Assembly: GCA_947471745.1 (NCBI GenBank)
Contig: CANJKZ010000514.1
Location: 186,001 to 250,000 of the forward strand
Length of the DNA stretch: 64,000 bases
Direction of reading: 5' to 3'
Source: Closterium sp. Naga37s-1
Lineage: Eukaryota > Streptophyta > Zygnematophyceae > Desmidiales > Closteriaceae
Shown: piece by piece, positions 12,001 through 22,386 of the stretch
Layout: the number at the start of each line of letters is the position of its first letter
Numbering within the stretch: the first letter of the stretch is position 1
Notes under the pieces: model-generated
Seen by the model: only the letters and a program-made list of their open reading frames with translations
Told to the model about the DNA's origin: nothing
Database searches by the model: none
Program-made: the position numbers and the translations under genes

Positions 12001-13738
12001 CCTGCCACCCACCCTAGATCCCCCTCCCCATCACCTCCGTTGTACCCATCTGCACCCATCTGTACCCCCCGATTCCCCCCGATTCCCCTATTTCCTTTCC
12101 CCGCAGGCATCTGTTCGCATGCGTTTCGGTCGCTTGCCGCAGATAGGGGACAAGTTCAGCAGCAGGCACGGGCAGAAGGGAGTGCTGTCACAGCTCTGGC
12201 CCGACGTGGATATGCCCTTCGCCTCCTCCTCTGGCATGCGTCCAGACATCATCATCAACCCCCATGCCTTCCCCTCCCGCATGACCATCGGCATGCTGGT
12301 TGAATCCGTTGCAGCCAAGGTGAGTCCAGATGTGCTGAGTGAGTGGGTCGTGTTTAGAGCTACCATGCCCCCCCTACCTCCTCCTCTGGCATGCGTCCAG
12401 ACATCATCATCAACCCCCACGCCTTCCCCTCCCGCATGACCATCGGCATGCTTGTCGAGTCCGTGGCTGCAAAGGTGAGATATGACGTGTGCGCACTGAT
12501 ACCTGTCCTGGGTTAACTCGCCTCCAAAGTTTCCTTTCCACTCCAGTCATATCATCCCCAACCCCGCTCACCACCCCTTTTGCTCCCCTCTCACTATGAG
12601 CCTCTGATGCTGTTGCCTCTGTTGCTTCGTTCCAACACCCCTTCATGCCCGTGCTGCTATGAGTGTGTTTCTGCCATGAGTCGATGTGATGTGAGTGTGT
12701 ACCTTCCCTCACATCCTCCCCTCTCCCGCCCCCACCGTACAGAGTGGATCGCTACACGGAAACTTCGTGGATGCTTCCCCGTTCCGCCCTGCCACGGTCA
12801 ACCCCCCGCCGCTCACCATGAGCCTCAAGTCCCGCCAACCAGCCCAGCGACGTGGCGCCTCCCGATTGGCCCGTCCCTCCGCTGCTACCCCAGGCCTCTC
12901 CACCCCTGTGCACCGCTCTAAACTGCACAAGAAATCTGGTGCCCCCCCCACCCCGGCTACTCCTGTCACTCCTGCTGCTGCTGCTGGTGCTGAGAAAGGG
13001 GCTGGAAGCTTCACACCCTTGGATCTCCCAACCCCTGCTTCATCTGCCAAGCCTAGCCAGGCTGCCAAGCCTGCCGCAGGTCCGGCGACAGCAGGTGGGC
13101 CGGGTGAATCAAATCCGCCACAAAATAACGGAGATCTGGTAGACACATTCGGGCGGCAACTTGTGGAAAAGGGATTCAGCTATTATGGAACAGAGACCAT
13201 GTATAGCGGCGTGTACGGGTGTGAGATGGAGTGTGAAATTTACCTCGGAGTGGTGTATTATCAGCGGCTGCGGCACATGGTATCAGATAAATTCCAGGTG
13301 CGGTCTACCGGGCCTGTCAACCCACTCACGCAGCAGCCGGTGAAGGGGAGGAAGAAGGGCGGTGGAGTGCGGTTCGGGGAGATGGAGCGCGATGCAATGC
13401 TGTCCCATGGTGCGGCGTATCTCTTACACGACCGGTTACACTCGTGCTCCGACTACCACACCACTGAAGTCTGCTCCCTCTGCGGCTCCCTTCTAGCTCC
13501 GGCGCTGGCTCGTCCCCGAGGCGGGTCGGCAGGTTCGGATGCAGCTGTGGCGCTAGGCCTGGGGTTGGGGGCTGGCGTGGGGTATGGGACGGTGGGGGGG
13601 GAGCTACGACAGAAGAAGATGGTGTGTCGTGTGTGTGGCACGGGGAAGGGCGTGGTGCGCGTGGCGATGCCGTATGTGTTCAAGTATCTCGCTGCTGAGC
13701 TGGCAGCAATGAACATCAAGCTCACACTGGGTGTGTGA
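1..13738 (+). CDS. NRPA2: RNA polymerase I second-largest subunit (RPA2/RPA135), 3' part of gene
   Basis: The product is the second-largest catalytic-core subunit of RNA polymerase I, which transcribes the large rRNA precursor in the nucleolus. The gene starts upstream of the window. Exons fitted by phase are ..2-121, 12107-12319 (71 codons) and 12743-13738, ending in TGA. All junctions are phase 0. The middle exon carries the family hallmarks [22 protein letters not shown] and [18 protein letters not shown]. The last exon starts [14 protein letters not shown], then has [20 protein letters not shown] and [19 protein letters not shown]. It ends with a zinc-ribbon-like pair, CSLC and CRVC, and a short C-terminal tail. 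These match yeast RPA135 rather than the Pol II or Pol III homologues, as I remember them. About 75 residues rich in Ala, Pro and Ser are inserted after the DASPF segment. The intron at 122-12106 is about 12 kb and full of repeats. The gene is convergent with the RWP-RK gene. Confidence 0.9.
219..636 (+). repeat. three partial copies of the preceding RPA2 exon (3' edge plus donor)
   Basis: Segments 219-293, 389-463 and 562-636 repeat the 3' part of the exon ending at 121. Each encodes a version of [21 protein letters not shown] and ends at the same AAG/GT donor position. They read WEDA or WEDAVV where the first exon reads SEDAVV. The donors differ slightly (GTATGT at the parent, GTGCGT, GTGCGG and GTGCTC in the copies). 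None has a convincing acceptor of its own, so they look like intronic duplicates of an exon edge rather than alternative exons. Alternative donor use cannot be excluded. Confidence 0.8.
698..950 (+). repeat. 18-bp minisatellite, 14 copies
   Basis: The unit GTATGTGAGGGAGAAGTC repeats 14 times almost without change. It sits directly after the last RPA2 exon-edge copy. The 18-bp period keeps one frame open (YVREKS repeated), which is a consequence of the period and not evidence of a gene. The unit contains GTATGTGAGG, which resembles a 5' splice site. Confidence 0.95.
1087..11541. repeat. 10.4-kb minisatellite array, 13-bp unit, about 800 copies
   Basis: The consensus unit is GCGTGCACCCCTC. Common variants have GGCGTG, TGCGTG, GCATG, TCGTG or CTCTGC in place of the first bases. 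The unit carries the palindrome GTGCAC. Because 13 is not a multiple of 3 and the unit has no stops, very long open frames occur on both strands (for example [13 protein letters not shown] in repeats of 13 residues). These are by-products. The array lies wholly inside one RPA2 intron. Stop-creating variants (CTTGCACCCCTAGC) recur near 1350, 2425, 3122, 4052, 5769, 6648, 7177, 7948 and 8658, showing block duplication. The part after about 8.7 kb is more homogeneous. Confidence 0.97.
11634..11988 (+). repeat. three upstream partial copies of the RPA2 SSRHGQKGV exon
   Basis: Segments 11634-11725, about 11747-11790 and 11856-11988 repeat the 5' part of the exon at 12107-12319. The first and third begin directly after an AG acceptor, as the full exon does, and read ASVRMRFGR followed by QIGD. 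The first stops at the Leu-Ser-Gln codons and the third near the FASSS codons. They look like duplicates of the acceptor edge of the exon, placed upstream of the intact copy. If used as acceptors they would shift or truncate the reading frame. Confidence 0.8.
12376..12474 (+). repeat. downstream partial copy of the same RPA2 exon (3' edge plus donor)
   Basis: This segment repeats the last 100 bases or so of exon 12107-12319 ([20 protein letters not shown] and following) and ends AAAG/GTGAGA. It has synonymous differences from the full exon, such as CTTGTCGAGTCC for CTGGTTGAATCC. Synonymous drift suggests either that the copy is old or that both are sometimes used. The full exon's own donor at 12320 joins in frame to 12743. 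Confidence 0.8.
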
Positions 13739-13814
13739 ATCTGACATGCACGGCATGGCTTGTTAGGCTGCTGTAGGGTCTGTATGAGGCGTATGCATGG
13801 ATATACACATCATA

Positions 13815-13856
13815 GAGCTTGCTGCGATGAACATCAAGCTCACTCTGGGCAGGTGA
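13815..13856 (+). repeat. duplicate of the RPA2 C-terminal codons beyond the stop
   Basis: Bases 13815-13856 repeat the end of the RPA2 coding region, reading [12 protein letters not shown] and then a stop, about 115 bases after the first occurrence. It lies in the 3' flank and extends the exon-edge duplication pattern to a terminal exon. Confidence 0.75.
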
Positions 13857-14177
13857 ATCATATCGTGGCATGGCTGCTGGCTTTTGTGGTGCGTCACATA
13901 GGGGTGGGTGCATTAGTAGTATCATGAGGGGTGGTGTGAGTGCCATTGACATTGCCCTCCTACTGCACTAGTGCAAACTTTACTGCATTGAAGTATTGTG
14001 CCAAGTCTGAGAAGTGGTTTGTCCAATTATACCGTATATTGTAGGATGCTGGTAAAATGTGGGCACTGAGTATGATTGCGAGGAGTACCTTCCTGCAAGG
14101 TGACATGACATGCCATGACATCTTGCAGAACCAGGAATGTTTGGGATGCTCTCACTGCAAAGGTGATCTCACGCTTT

Positions 14178-14531
14178 TTAAAGCTGAAGGCTCAAATTGC
14201 GGGCCGCGCAGGGCAAGATTAGTAATCTTGCACGCTTCTCGTTTTCTGTGCTGGTGTGTGGCGAAAATTTGGTTACAATAGGTGCGTTGCAATCTGATTG
14301 GTCGAAGCCAGACTCACTCCCAAAGCATCGAGTTTTACTATGCAATTTGGGACTCGAGGTCCCCAAACCCACGTTTCCCCCTGAAGTTCGCTGACTCAGC
14401 GAAAAAACCAAGTGTTACGGGCGAAATCAGACAGGTCACCTTCCCAACACTCCCCTCGACTCTACCCACCCCTCAGCACTCAAACTTACGCAAGATTAGT
14501 AATCTTGCGCAATTTGGGCCTTGAGCTTTAA
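14178..14531. mobile_element. small terminal-inverted-repeat element (MITE-like)
   Basis: The 24 bases at 14178-14201 and the reverse complement of 14508-14531 match at 22 of 24 positions. Just inside each end lies the same 19-base hairpin, GCAAGATTAGTAATCTTGC, at 14213-14231 and 14490-14508. A further hairpin, TTCGCTGA-C-TCAGCGAA, lies near 14384. There is no coding sequence and I found no clear target-site duplication, so the superfamily is open. Confidence 0.6.
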
Positions 14532-14790
14532 GAGAGCTTTTTATATAGCTCACGATTTTGTTGTTAAAGATTCTTGCTGCGTTCATGACTTCAATGAGTT
14601 ACTATTGTCATGCACGCATGTGGCAGAGATCGATGGATGGGAAGGAAGGATTGATTTGAACTGTCCTGAAAAGAAGTAACCATGGCAAGCAAGGTCAAAA
14701 CCTTATTTATGGAGCACAAGAATACAGGCAGAAACAATAAACCTGCCTGAATGATGATACCGATACAGATTTTATTGTTACAAAGGAGTT

Positions 14791-17016
14791 TCACCCCAAG
14801 AATGCATTGTGTAGACCTTGTATTTGCAAAAACATTTGATGTTCTCTGTTGGGGATTTTATACCCACAAAATATCAGTGTAGCTTCTTCATTGGGAGGAG
14901 CAACGGCGTCGCTCGAAAGGGCAGGAAGAACCGGATCGCCGCAAAACGAGAACGCGAGAGTGGTCGAGCCGACCCGCCCGCAACCGCTGCTGCTGCTGCT
15001 GCTGCTGCTGCTACCGTTGCTGCGGGTCGCGCTAACGGCGTTGGTGGTGGTGGCGCTGCTGCTTCCACTGCTGCTGGTGATGACGCTGCTGTGCGTTGAG
15101 CTCGGGGCAGGCAGTTGGCTTGCTGATAGCTGCAGGGATGCAGAGGGAGCTTGCGATGAAGTTACTAACAGCTGGGCCGCTGATAGTACTAGGTGTTGGG
15201 ATGCAGCGGCGGATTGGGATAATGAAGAAAACGGTTGGCACGCTGTCACAGTGACCGCAGCGGGTGTATCGTCGTCCAGGCAGAGCGGCGACGCGAGTGG
15301 AAGGGATGGGAGTGACGGCAGGTGCATCGGCGAGGTGAATGGATTCGCGCTCACAGCGGAGGGTAGAGGGGAGAGCACGGAGCGGGGAAGAGCGCGCGCG
15401 CATGGCAGCGCGCTGCACGGCTCGAGCGACAAAGGAGGGAGCGCGCTCAAAGGCGGGAGGTGACGAGAGGACGTAGGAGTGGAGAGCGGTGTGGGGAGAG
15501 GCGAAGAGAAACAGGACTCGGGCGCAATGCCGTCCGCGCGAGCAACGTCGTCGTCCGCGCAGCCATTGCAGTCCCCGTAAGCAATGCCGTCCGCGCACGC
15601 AATGCCGTCCGCGCAACGGTTCGGAGCCGCGGAACTGGCATCCACCTCGCTACAAGGCGGCTCGTTCATGTCAAAGTCCGGTCTCCGAGGAGCGCCAGCA
15701 CCAGCGCCAGCGCCATCGCGAGCACGGGAATTGTCAAAGTCCGCAGGAGTATTGGGCGCCTCGGCATTGAAGCCACTGGCATTACCGTCAACGTCAGGGA
15801 CAGCGTCAACGTCAACGTCAGCGTCAGCGGGAGCATGACTGTGTGGAGCCGACGCGTGCAGGGGCCGCGGACGAATGTTCCGATCATCTTCCGCCAGGAA
15901 CGGCCGGAAGCGCTTGTACTTAATCTTGCCGAGGCGCATGTGCGCCGCGGAGTTGGGATCCGTCAAGAGCCCCGACAGCGTCTCCTTGACCGCGCCGATC
16001 TTGCGCTTCCGCTGGTGGTTCGTGTGCGCCTGCTGCGCCGTGAGCGCGGGCTTGCTGGTGCTCGCCGCCCCCGGGCGGTTGACGGCCCCCTCGAGCGCGC
16101 ACAACATGTGATCGAGCTTGCGGATCTGATAGGGGAAAGGCGCGAGCGGGGAGGGGGGAGGAGAGAGGAGAGAGGAGAGAAAAAGAAAGGACCAAGTCAG
16201 CGAAGGGCAAAGCATAGATCTGAATACGTTTTGTTTGAATGCAGGAGAGATTCGTGGAATAAAAACCGCACTGCCGCTCGTCACGCCGTACCTTGCGGAA
16301 CGGCCATCGGGCGATGCCATGCTCGCGACACTGCTGCTTCAGCACCGTCACACACACGCCGAGCTGCACACGAGAATGGGGCGGGGAAGAGGGGAGCGAC
16401 GAGGATGAGTGGAAGGCGGGTTGCGAAAGGAGCGCGGAAGCGGGCGCGCGGAGAAGAGCGACAAGGGAGCGCGCAAGCGGCGGCCACATTGAGCCAACGC
16501 GGGGCGTTTATTGATCTAGCGGGTCAAGAAAAGCAAAAGGTCAAGTACCTTTCGGGCAGCTTCGCTGATGGGCAGGTGAAAGCTTTCCTTGAGCTCTTGG
16601 AGTGTGATTGGTCGCATGCGATGGTTCGCCGGAGTGACCGTTGGAGTCACCGCCAGCGGACTCCGTGGCGGCACCGCGCCGCAATGTACTTTCACTAGAG
16701 GGTTCTGAGAGGTGTTTAAACACGGCGCCACGCGTTTCGGCGTTGCGGGAGAATTCTGCGGCGCTTCTGAGCGTGACTTGGCACGCCGGCTGGGCGGCGT
16801 CACGGCGGACCAACCGACAGAAGCGTCGGGCTGACTCAGCGCCTGCTGACTCGATCCAGCGGGACCAGAATAAGCGCTGCGATCTGGGGGACCCGAAGTC
16901 TCCATTACCGCGGCGGAAGCGCGCGTGGCGCGCTCCGCGAAGCCAATGGCGGTATCGGCGGCGGGCCCGAGGCGGAGGAGAAGCTCCGAAGCGAAGGCGG
17001 CGATGGGCTGACACAT
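14791..17016 (-). CDS. RWP-RK domain transcription factor
   Basis: This is a nuclear DNA-binding protein of the RWP-RK family, which in green plants controls nitrogen responses (NIN/NLP types) or egg, gamete and mating-type programmes (RKD/MID types). Exons on the minus strand are 17016-16549, 16363-16292 and 16125-14791, all phase 0, giving 624 residues. Introns are 185 and 166 bases. The domain crosses all three exons: ITLQELKESFHLPISEAARK (about 137-156), LGVCVTVLKQQCREHGIA then RWPFRK (157-180), then IRKLDHMLCALE. RWPFRK is the diagnostic motif. The N terminus is Ser/Ala/Pro-rich, and the C-terminal 440 residues are low complexity with Asp/Ala and Ser-rich tracts. I see no PB1 domain or GAF-like region, so an RKD-like type is more likely than NLP. 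It is the only multi-exon gene here without visible exon-edge copies. Confidence 0.9.
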
Positions 17017-19841
17017 GACGCTAGAGGGACGCGAATTCGAATCCAGTTGAGTGTTTCACAACAAACTTTCGCCGCATTCACACGCGTCTCTGTCGATGAG
17101 TCCCGACAGGAAAAGGCTGTTTTGAGGTAAAGTTTCCCGTCCAGTATTCGAGGCAAAAGAGGCTGTTTTCGACTCTGAGTGCGTTCGAGAATCCTCACGT
17201 GATTTCACAAAGAGAGAGCCAGGGCACTGCCCCAGGATTCGTATGTCACCTGAGTGATCACGAATCACGCACAATGATCGACGCTTTGAGCCTGCGGAAA
17301 TGGGAGTAAACGACGGGCTTGTCTTGTAGGAGTGAGAGGGCTTGATGGCTCGTCTCATCGGACATGTCCCTTCTTTTCTGGTCGGAAGACCCGTAAGGCC
17401 TGGCGGTGACAGGGTGGCTGTCAAGGTGGCGTTCGCAACCCGCGGGGAGGCTTTGCGTGTGCAGTAGCGTAGTCGCCCAGGCTTTGTTACAGTATCCTGC
17501 ATACGGGTTTACGGAGCAGAAGTGAAATGCAATCATAGCGGTCCGGATGAGATTCGGAGAGGGGACGGGAATTTCCTGCGCGCGGTCGGAAAGGAAACTT
17601 GCGCCCCCTTCCGCTGTACAGTACACCCTCTTTCTCAACCTTTTCACCAAGCGCGACTCGTTGCTACTGTACTTGTCTTTTGCGGTCAGGTGCCATAAAA
17701 CGTTCCTAGCAACCTGGGGGGAAAAGCCGAACCACGTGACAAACTGGCTCAAGGGCGTAAAATTTCCGTTATCGCTGTATAACCCACCCAACCAAATGAA
17801 AACGCTGAAAAGGCTTATTGTAACGTGCATAACCTCAACTAACCGCATTCTTCGCATTGTGCTTGTACAGTTGGGTGACAAGACCGTTCTGAACGTGGTG
17901 ACGTTCTACAACCTGTGTATGTTCTGCAACCAGATGCTCTACTAGCGCGAAAGAGGGTGTACACGTAAGTGCAATGTGGAGCCGGCTTCCGCAAGATATT
18001 TATTTTCCGCGTGCACAGCAGCTCAACCTGATGCTGATGTCATGTGCTCTCTTTGGGTGGACCATTTTTTGCAAGCGAGGATTCGGGGGTCCTGGGGGGC
18101 GGTGTCGCGGGGGGCCTGGCTGGCTTGGTGTCAATTTGTGGGTGTGTGCACACGGGCAGCATTGACAGGAGAAGGGCATAAATGTCATAAATGAAGAAAA
18201 GCGTGTGCGCGGAACTAGGAGATTGGTGCGTGGGAAAAAGCGTCGGTTGATATTTTACCACGTCAGCTTACCAAGCCGCTGATGAAGTAGACCGCAGCAG
18301 CTCACCAGGTACGGGAACACGTGAGAGGATGGCGAAGAGATCGGGGTTCGAACGCAGGATTGGCTGTTTGCATGCCCCCCCAATAACGCCCGCCACATCC
18401 CACTTCCACCAAGGCAGCACGTCGCTTGGGGCGACATGAGGTGTAGGTCAGATCGAAAGAATGAAGACTACATTTATCATACCCACTTTATTGAGTAACA
18501 AGCTGATTATTTTCCAGCATCCACCCGGGACCTGATTTCAGTGGAGACTTATTTGTAACCATCTCCCACTCCCCAACTCTTCCTGAAAAAATCCACCCCC
18601 TGCCTGCATCCTCAGCTGTTCCCAGTCCGTTGAAGGTTTATCAAAAAGTATCCCGAGACCCGATAAATTTGTCAGCCATAACTACTTGTCATATGACATG
18701 CTCAGAAACTAGGCCCCCTTGTATTCGGGTTTTCTTTCTCAAAAGCTAGTCAGTGGTCACCCTAGCTCCCAATGCAAACTTCCCTTCTGCACCAGGTACA
18801 GTCTGAAAGTTTCAGCAGGTTCCTCGTCATTGCGAGTCACGACACAAAGACGAACTCATCCATACTTGTATCCAGTGTTCGTGTGGAGCATGTCTGCGTT
18901 GTCTACAATTTTGGGCGCGAAACGACATCAAGGCAACAGATAGTTTCCGGAATCCTTCACCTGCCCAGCCCATGTGACAGGACTCACACCAACCAATTGA
19001 GTGAGAAAAAGCAGACGCCAGCACAGCAAGTGAAAGCCCCAAAAGGCACTGCATGAGGTGTCCGAAGAAATATCCAGTGACCTTTCTTATCGATGCCCAG
19101 CTGGCAGCAGTTTTACTGCCCCTTCTTTCTAGAATGTCAGCGAATGTTCGAGAAGGTTGTGCATGCATGTCGCTTGTAATTTTGGAGCTTTTGAAGGGAG
19201 TGCACAAGAATCCTTCCAGGTGCTTTGGAAATATCCTGATTCTGACCAGAAACCTCATCGTTCCGTGACAAATTTTACTGGCTTCACGAATCTGGGAACG
19301 ACCATCGATTGGTTCAGCAATGGGTGGACAGGAGATGGGGCGTAAGGTTTCGGGTCAAGGAACAGTGTTCAAAATGGAGACCTTATCCTCCAGCAGTGCA
19401 AGGAGAGGCTGCAAGGCGTAATGCTGATTTGGCACAACTTGATTAGAGCATGTGATGCCCCCTTAGGAGGCGTGTGGAGCCAGATACGAAATGATTCTGT
19501 TTTTTATTGGCTGAAATCACACGTATCTGACTGAAACTCTGGACTGCACACCTCGTAGCAACAAATCGCTACATCAGAATTTAGAAACATCAAATAAAGG
19601 AGAGAAAAAATCTACTTGTAAAATGGATCAAGCACTATGCCCTCTACATACTCAAACCATAATGAAAACAGCAAGCAATCCGTGCACATGTATGCATTCC
19701 CCAATGGGTTTGCCAGACCAATGTGTTGTGTATACGAAGCAAAGAAACAAAAGAAAAGGGTTTGAATTCAGAAAGAACTTTTAGTTCACCACTTGTGTGC
19801 CACCTGAAACAGCCTCCGAGGCTCCGACATCCCACAACGGA
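17017..19841. other. intergenic, upstream of the RWP-RK gene and downstream of the peptidase
   Basis: The region is less GC-rich than the genes. It holds the 5' flank of the RWP-RK gene and the 3' flank of the peptidase gene. Several open frames of 60-200 codons (for example minus 17258-17881) have no recognisable family or splice context, and I do not call them genes. Confidence 0.6.
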
Positions 19842-22354
19842 TCACAAGAGACTTCTACTTAAAAACTCGTAAATCCTCTCCTCCATATATGTCCGGTCAC
19901 GGAGGCCCCTCGGCATGTGCCTCTCCTCGGGAAAAAGCAGCAGCTCATACTGCTTGGCAGCTGTAGTGAGTGCCTGCACCAGCCGCACTGAGTGCCTGAA
20001 ATGCACGTTCTCATCTATCATCCCATGCACCAGCAGCAGCTTCCCCCGAATTCCACCCACATGCCGCATAACAGAGCTCCGGTCATATGCTGTCGGCTGT
20101 TCCGCAGGCAGACCCATGTAACGCTCCGTGTAGTGCGTGTCGTAACCGTCCCATGCGGTTACCGGAGCTCCGGAAATGGCGCAGCGAAACAGGCTCGGGT
20201 ACCGAGCCAGGCACATGGCTGAGAGGTACCCCCCGTAGCTCCACCCGTAGATCCCGATCCGGTTTGGGTCGGCGAGGCCCTGCTGGATAAGCCAACGGAC
20301 GCCGGCCGCTTGGTCGTCAGCATCTATGCCGCCCATGTTGCACTTGATGGCTCCTTCAAAGGCCAGGCCGCGACGACTGCTACCCCGGTTGTCAAGCTGG
20401 CGAGAGGATGAAGGTCAGGTTGGAGGATGAGATGCAAGAGGGAGGAATTGAGGTGGGATGCAAGGGGAAGACGGAGGCATGCAGATATGGAAGTTGGACT
20501 ACCATGGAGGTTGAATGCAAGGACTCATGAGACGACCCTGGCTATGTTTTTTCTCTGTTAATGTGCCTGTGTGAGTGTTACTCTGTCCCTTAAGAACTCT
20601 GTGCCTTATGCTCACCTTCCACACCAGCATGCCTCGAGCGCGCAGGAACTGGGCTCGCATGTCCACCGTGTAGAGCCACGACTAGAACACTGCGTCTCTG
20701 ACCCTACTGCGTCTGTCTGCCTGATGCCCTACCTGTGCTGTGTCAAGTGTTGCTCCCATGATGCTCACCTTCCACACCAGCATGCCTCGAGCGCGCAGGA
20801 ACTGGGCTCGCATGTCCACCGTGTAGAGCCACGACTAGAACACTGCGTCTCTGACCCTACTGCGTCTGTCTGCCTGATGCCCTACCTGTGCTGTGTCAAG
20901 TGTTGCTCCCATGATGCTCACCTTCCACACCAGCATGCCTCGAGCGCGCAGGAACTGGGCTCGCATGTCCACAGTAGACAGCCACGACTCGCACACTGTC
21001 TGCACGTGTGGGCCCCCGTACACGCTCACCACCGTGCGGTATGGGGGCGGGCCAAATATGGCCGGGTCAGGGCTGCAAGGGGAGAGAGAGAGGGTGGGGA
21101 TTGGGAGAGATAGAGGGGTGAGAGAAACGGTGGGAGAATAGGACATGAGGTGACATCCACACTTTCTGCACATGCGGGCCCCCGTACAAGTCACCACCGT
21201 GCTATAGGGTAGTGGGTCAAATATGGCCGGGTCAGGACTGGAAGGAAGTGGGGAGGAGTTGGGAAAAACGAGGGATAAGGTGTTGGACACACACACGGTA
21301 TGATCCTGCAATTTCCCCGTACACGCTCACAGAGGGGAGGTGGAAGAGGGCACACATGAGGCAGCAAGAGCGAGGAAAAGCAGGCAGCACACCCACCGGT
21401 AGTTTGCCCTGTGCGGAGTGTTGCCATCAACAGCAGCGACCTGTACCACCTCGGGTGGAGGCAGGCAGTGGCAGGCAGCTCTCACCGTAACCCACCTATA
21501 CCCAGCGAGCAAGCACCAGACAGAACACTCACCGGTAAATCGCCCCGTGCAGTGTGGTCCCATCAGCAGCAGTGACTTCTACTAACTCAGGCGGCCGGAG
21601 CTGGAGCCGCTGCACGCGGGGGTTGGGCGAGTGCTGCTGGAAGATCACCGCTAGCACTCGCCCCGAGGGAGGGGAGCCCAGAGCCCACACTCACCGGTAA
21701 ATCGCCCCGTGCAGTATGGTGCCATCAGCAGCAGTGACTTCCACGAGCTCGGGAGGCCTGAGTTGGAGGCGTTGCACGCGGGGTTGGGCAAGTGCTGCTG
21801 GAAGATCACCGCTAGCACTCGCCCCAAGGGACGGGTGCCCAGTGCCTGTACTCGCCCCAAGGAATGTCCGGTGACGGTACTCACCGGTAAATAGCCCCGT
21901 GCAGGGTGGTGCCATCAGCAACAGTGACCTCCACGAGTTCGGGAGGCCGCAGCTGCATGCGCTGCACGCGGGGGTTGGGCGAGTGCTGCTGGAATATCAC
22001 CGCCAGCACTCGCCCCGACGCCAGGCAGCAGAGGCGCACGGCGGGCGGCGAGTCAAGCGAGTCAACGAGGTCAACAAAGCGCTGCAGGCTGTGGTCGAGA
22101 ACGACCAGGTGCCGCCCGGGACCCTGGGTGAGCCGGATGGGTCGGGCGGGCGGCAGAGAGGAGGAAAGGCTGGTAGGTGCGAGGGAAGACGGGGGTGGGT
22201 GGAGTGGTGTTGCTGCTGCAGGTGCTGCTGATGCTGCTGCTGGTGGTGGTGATAGGTTGGAGACAGGTAGACCTGGTGAAGCTACTCCTGCTGCTGCTGC
22301 TGCTGCTGGGGATGATGATGCTGGTTGCACCGAATCTAACACCATCGGCACCAC

Positions 22355-22386
<32 letters not shown>

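Larger units (their letters stand above)
13739..14790. other. intergenic region between convergent genes
   Basis: This is the shared 3' flank of the RPA2 gene (+) and the RWP-RK gene (-). It contains a copy of the last RPA2 codons at 13815-13856 and a small terminal-inverted-repeat element at 14178-14531. No further gene is seen. Confidence 0.7.

Noticed and set aside
17258-17881. Minus-strand 207-codon open frame upstream of the RWP-RK gene
   Set aside because: No recognisable family, weak composition support and no clear splice link to the RWP-RK exons.
18337-18360. tRNA B-box-like GGGTTCGAACGCAGG
   Set aside because: No A-box or cloverleaf could be found around it; likewise for TTCGAATCC near 17032.
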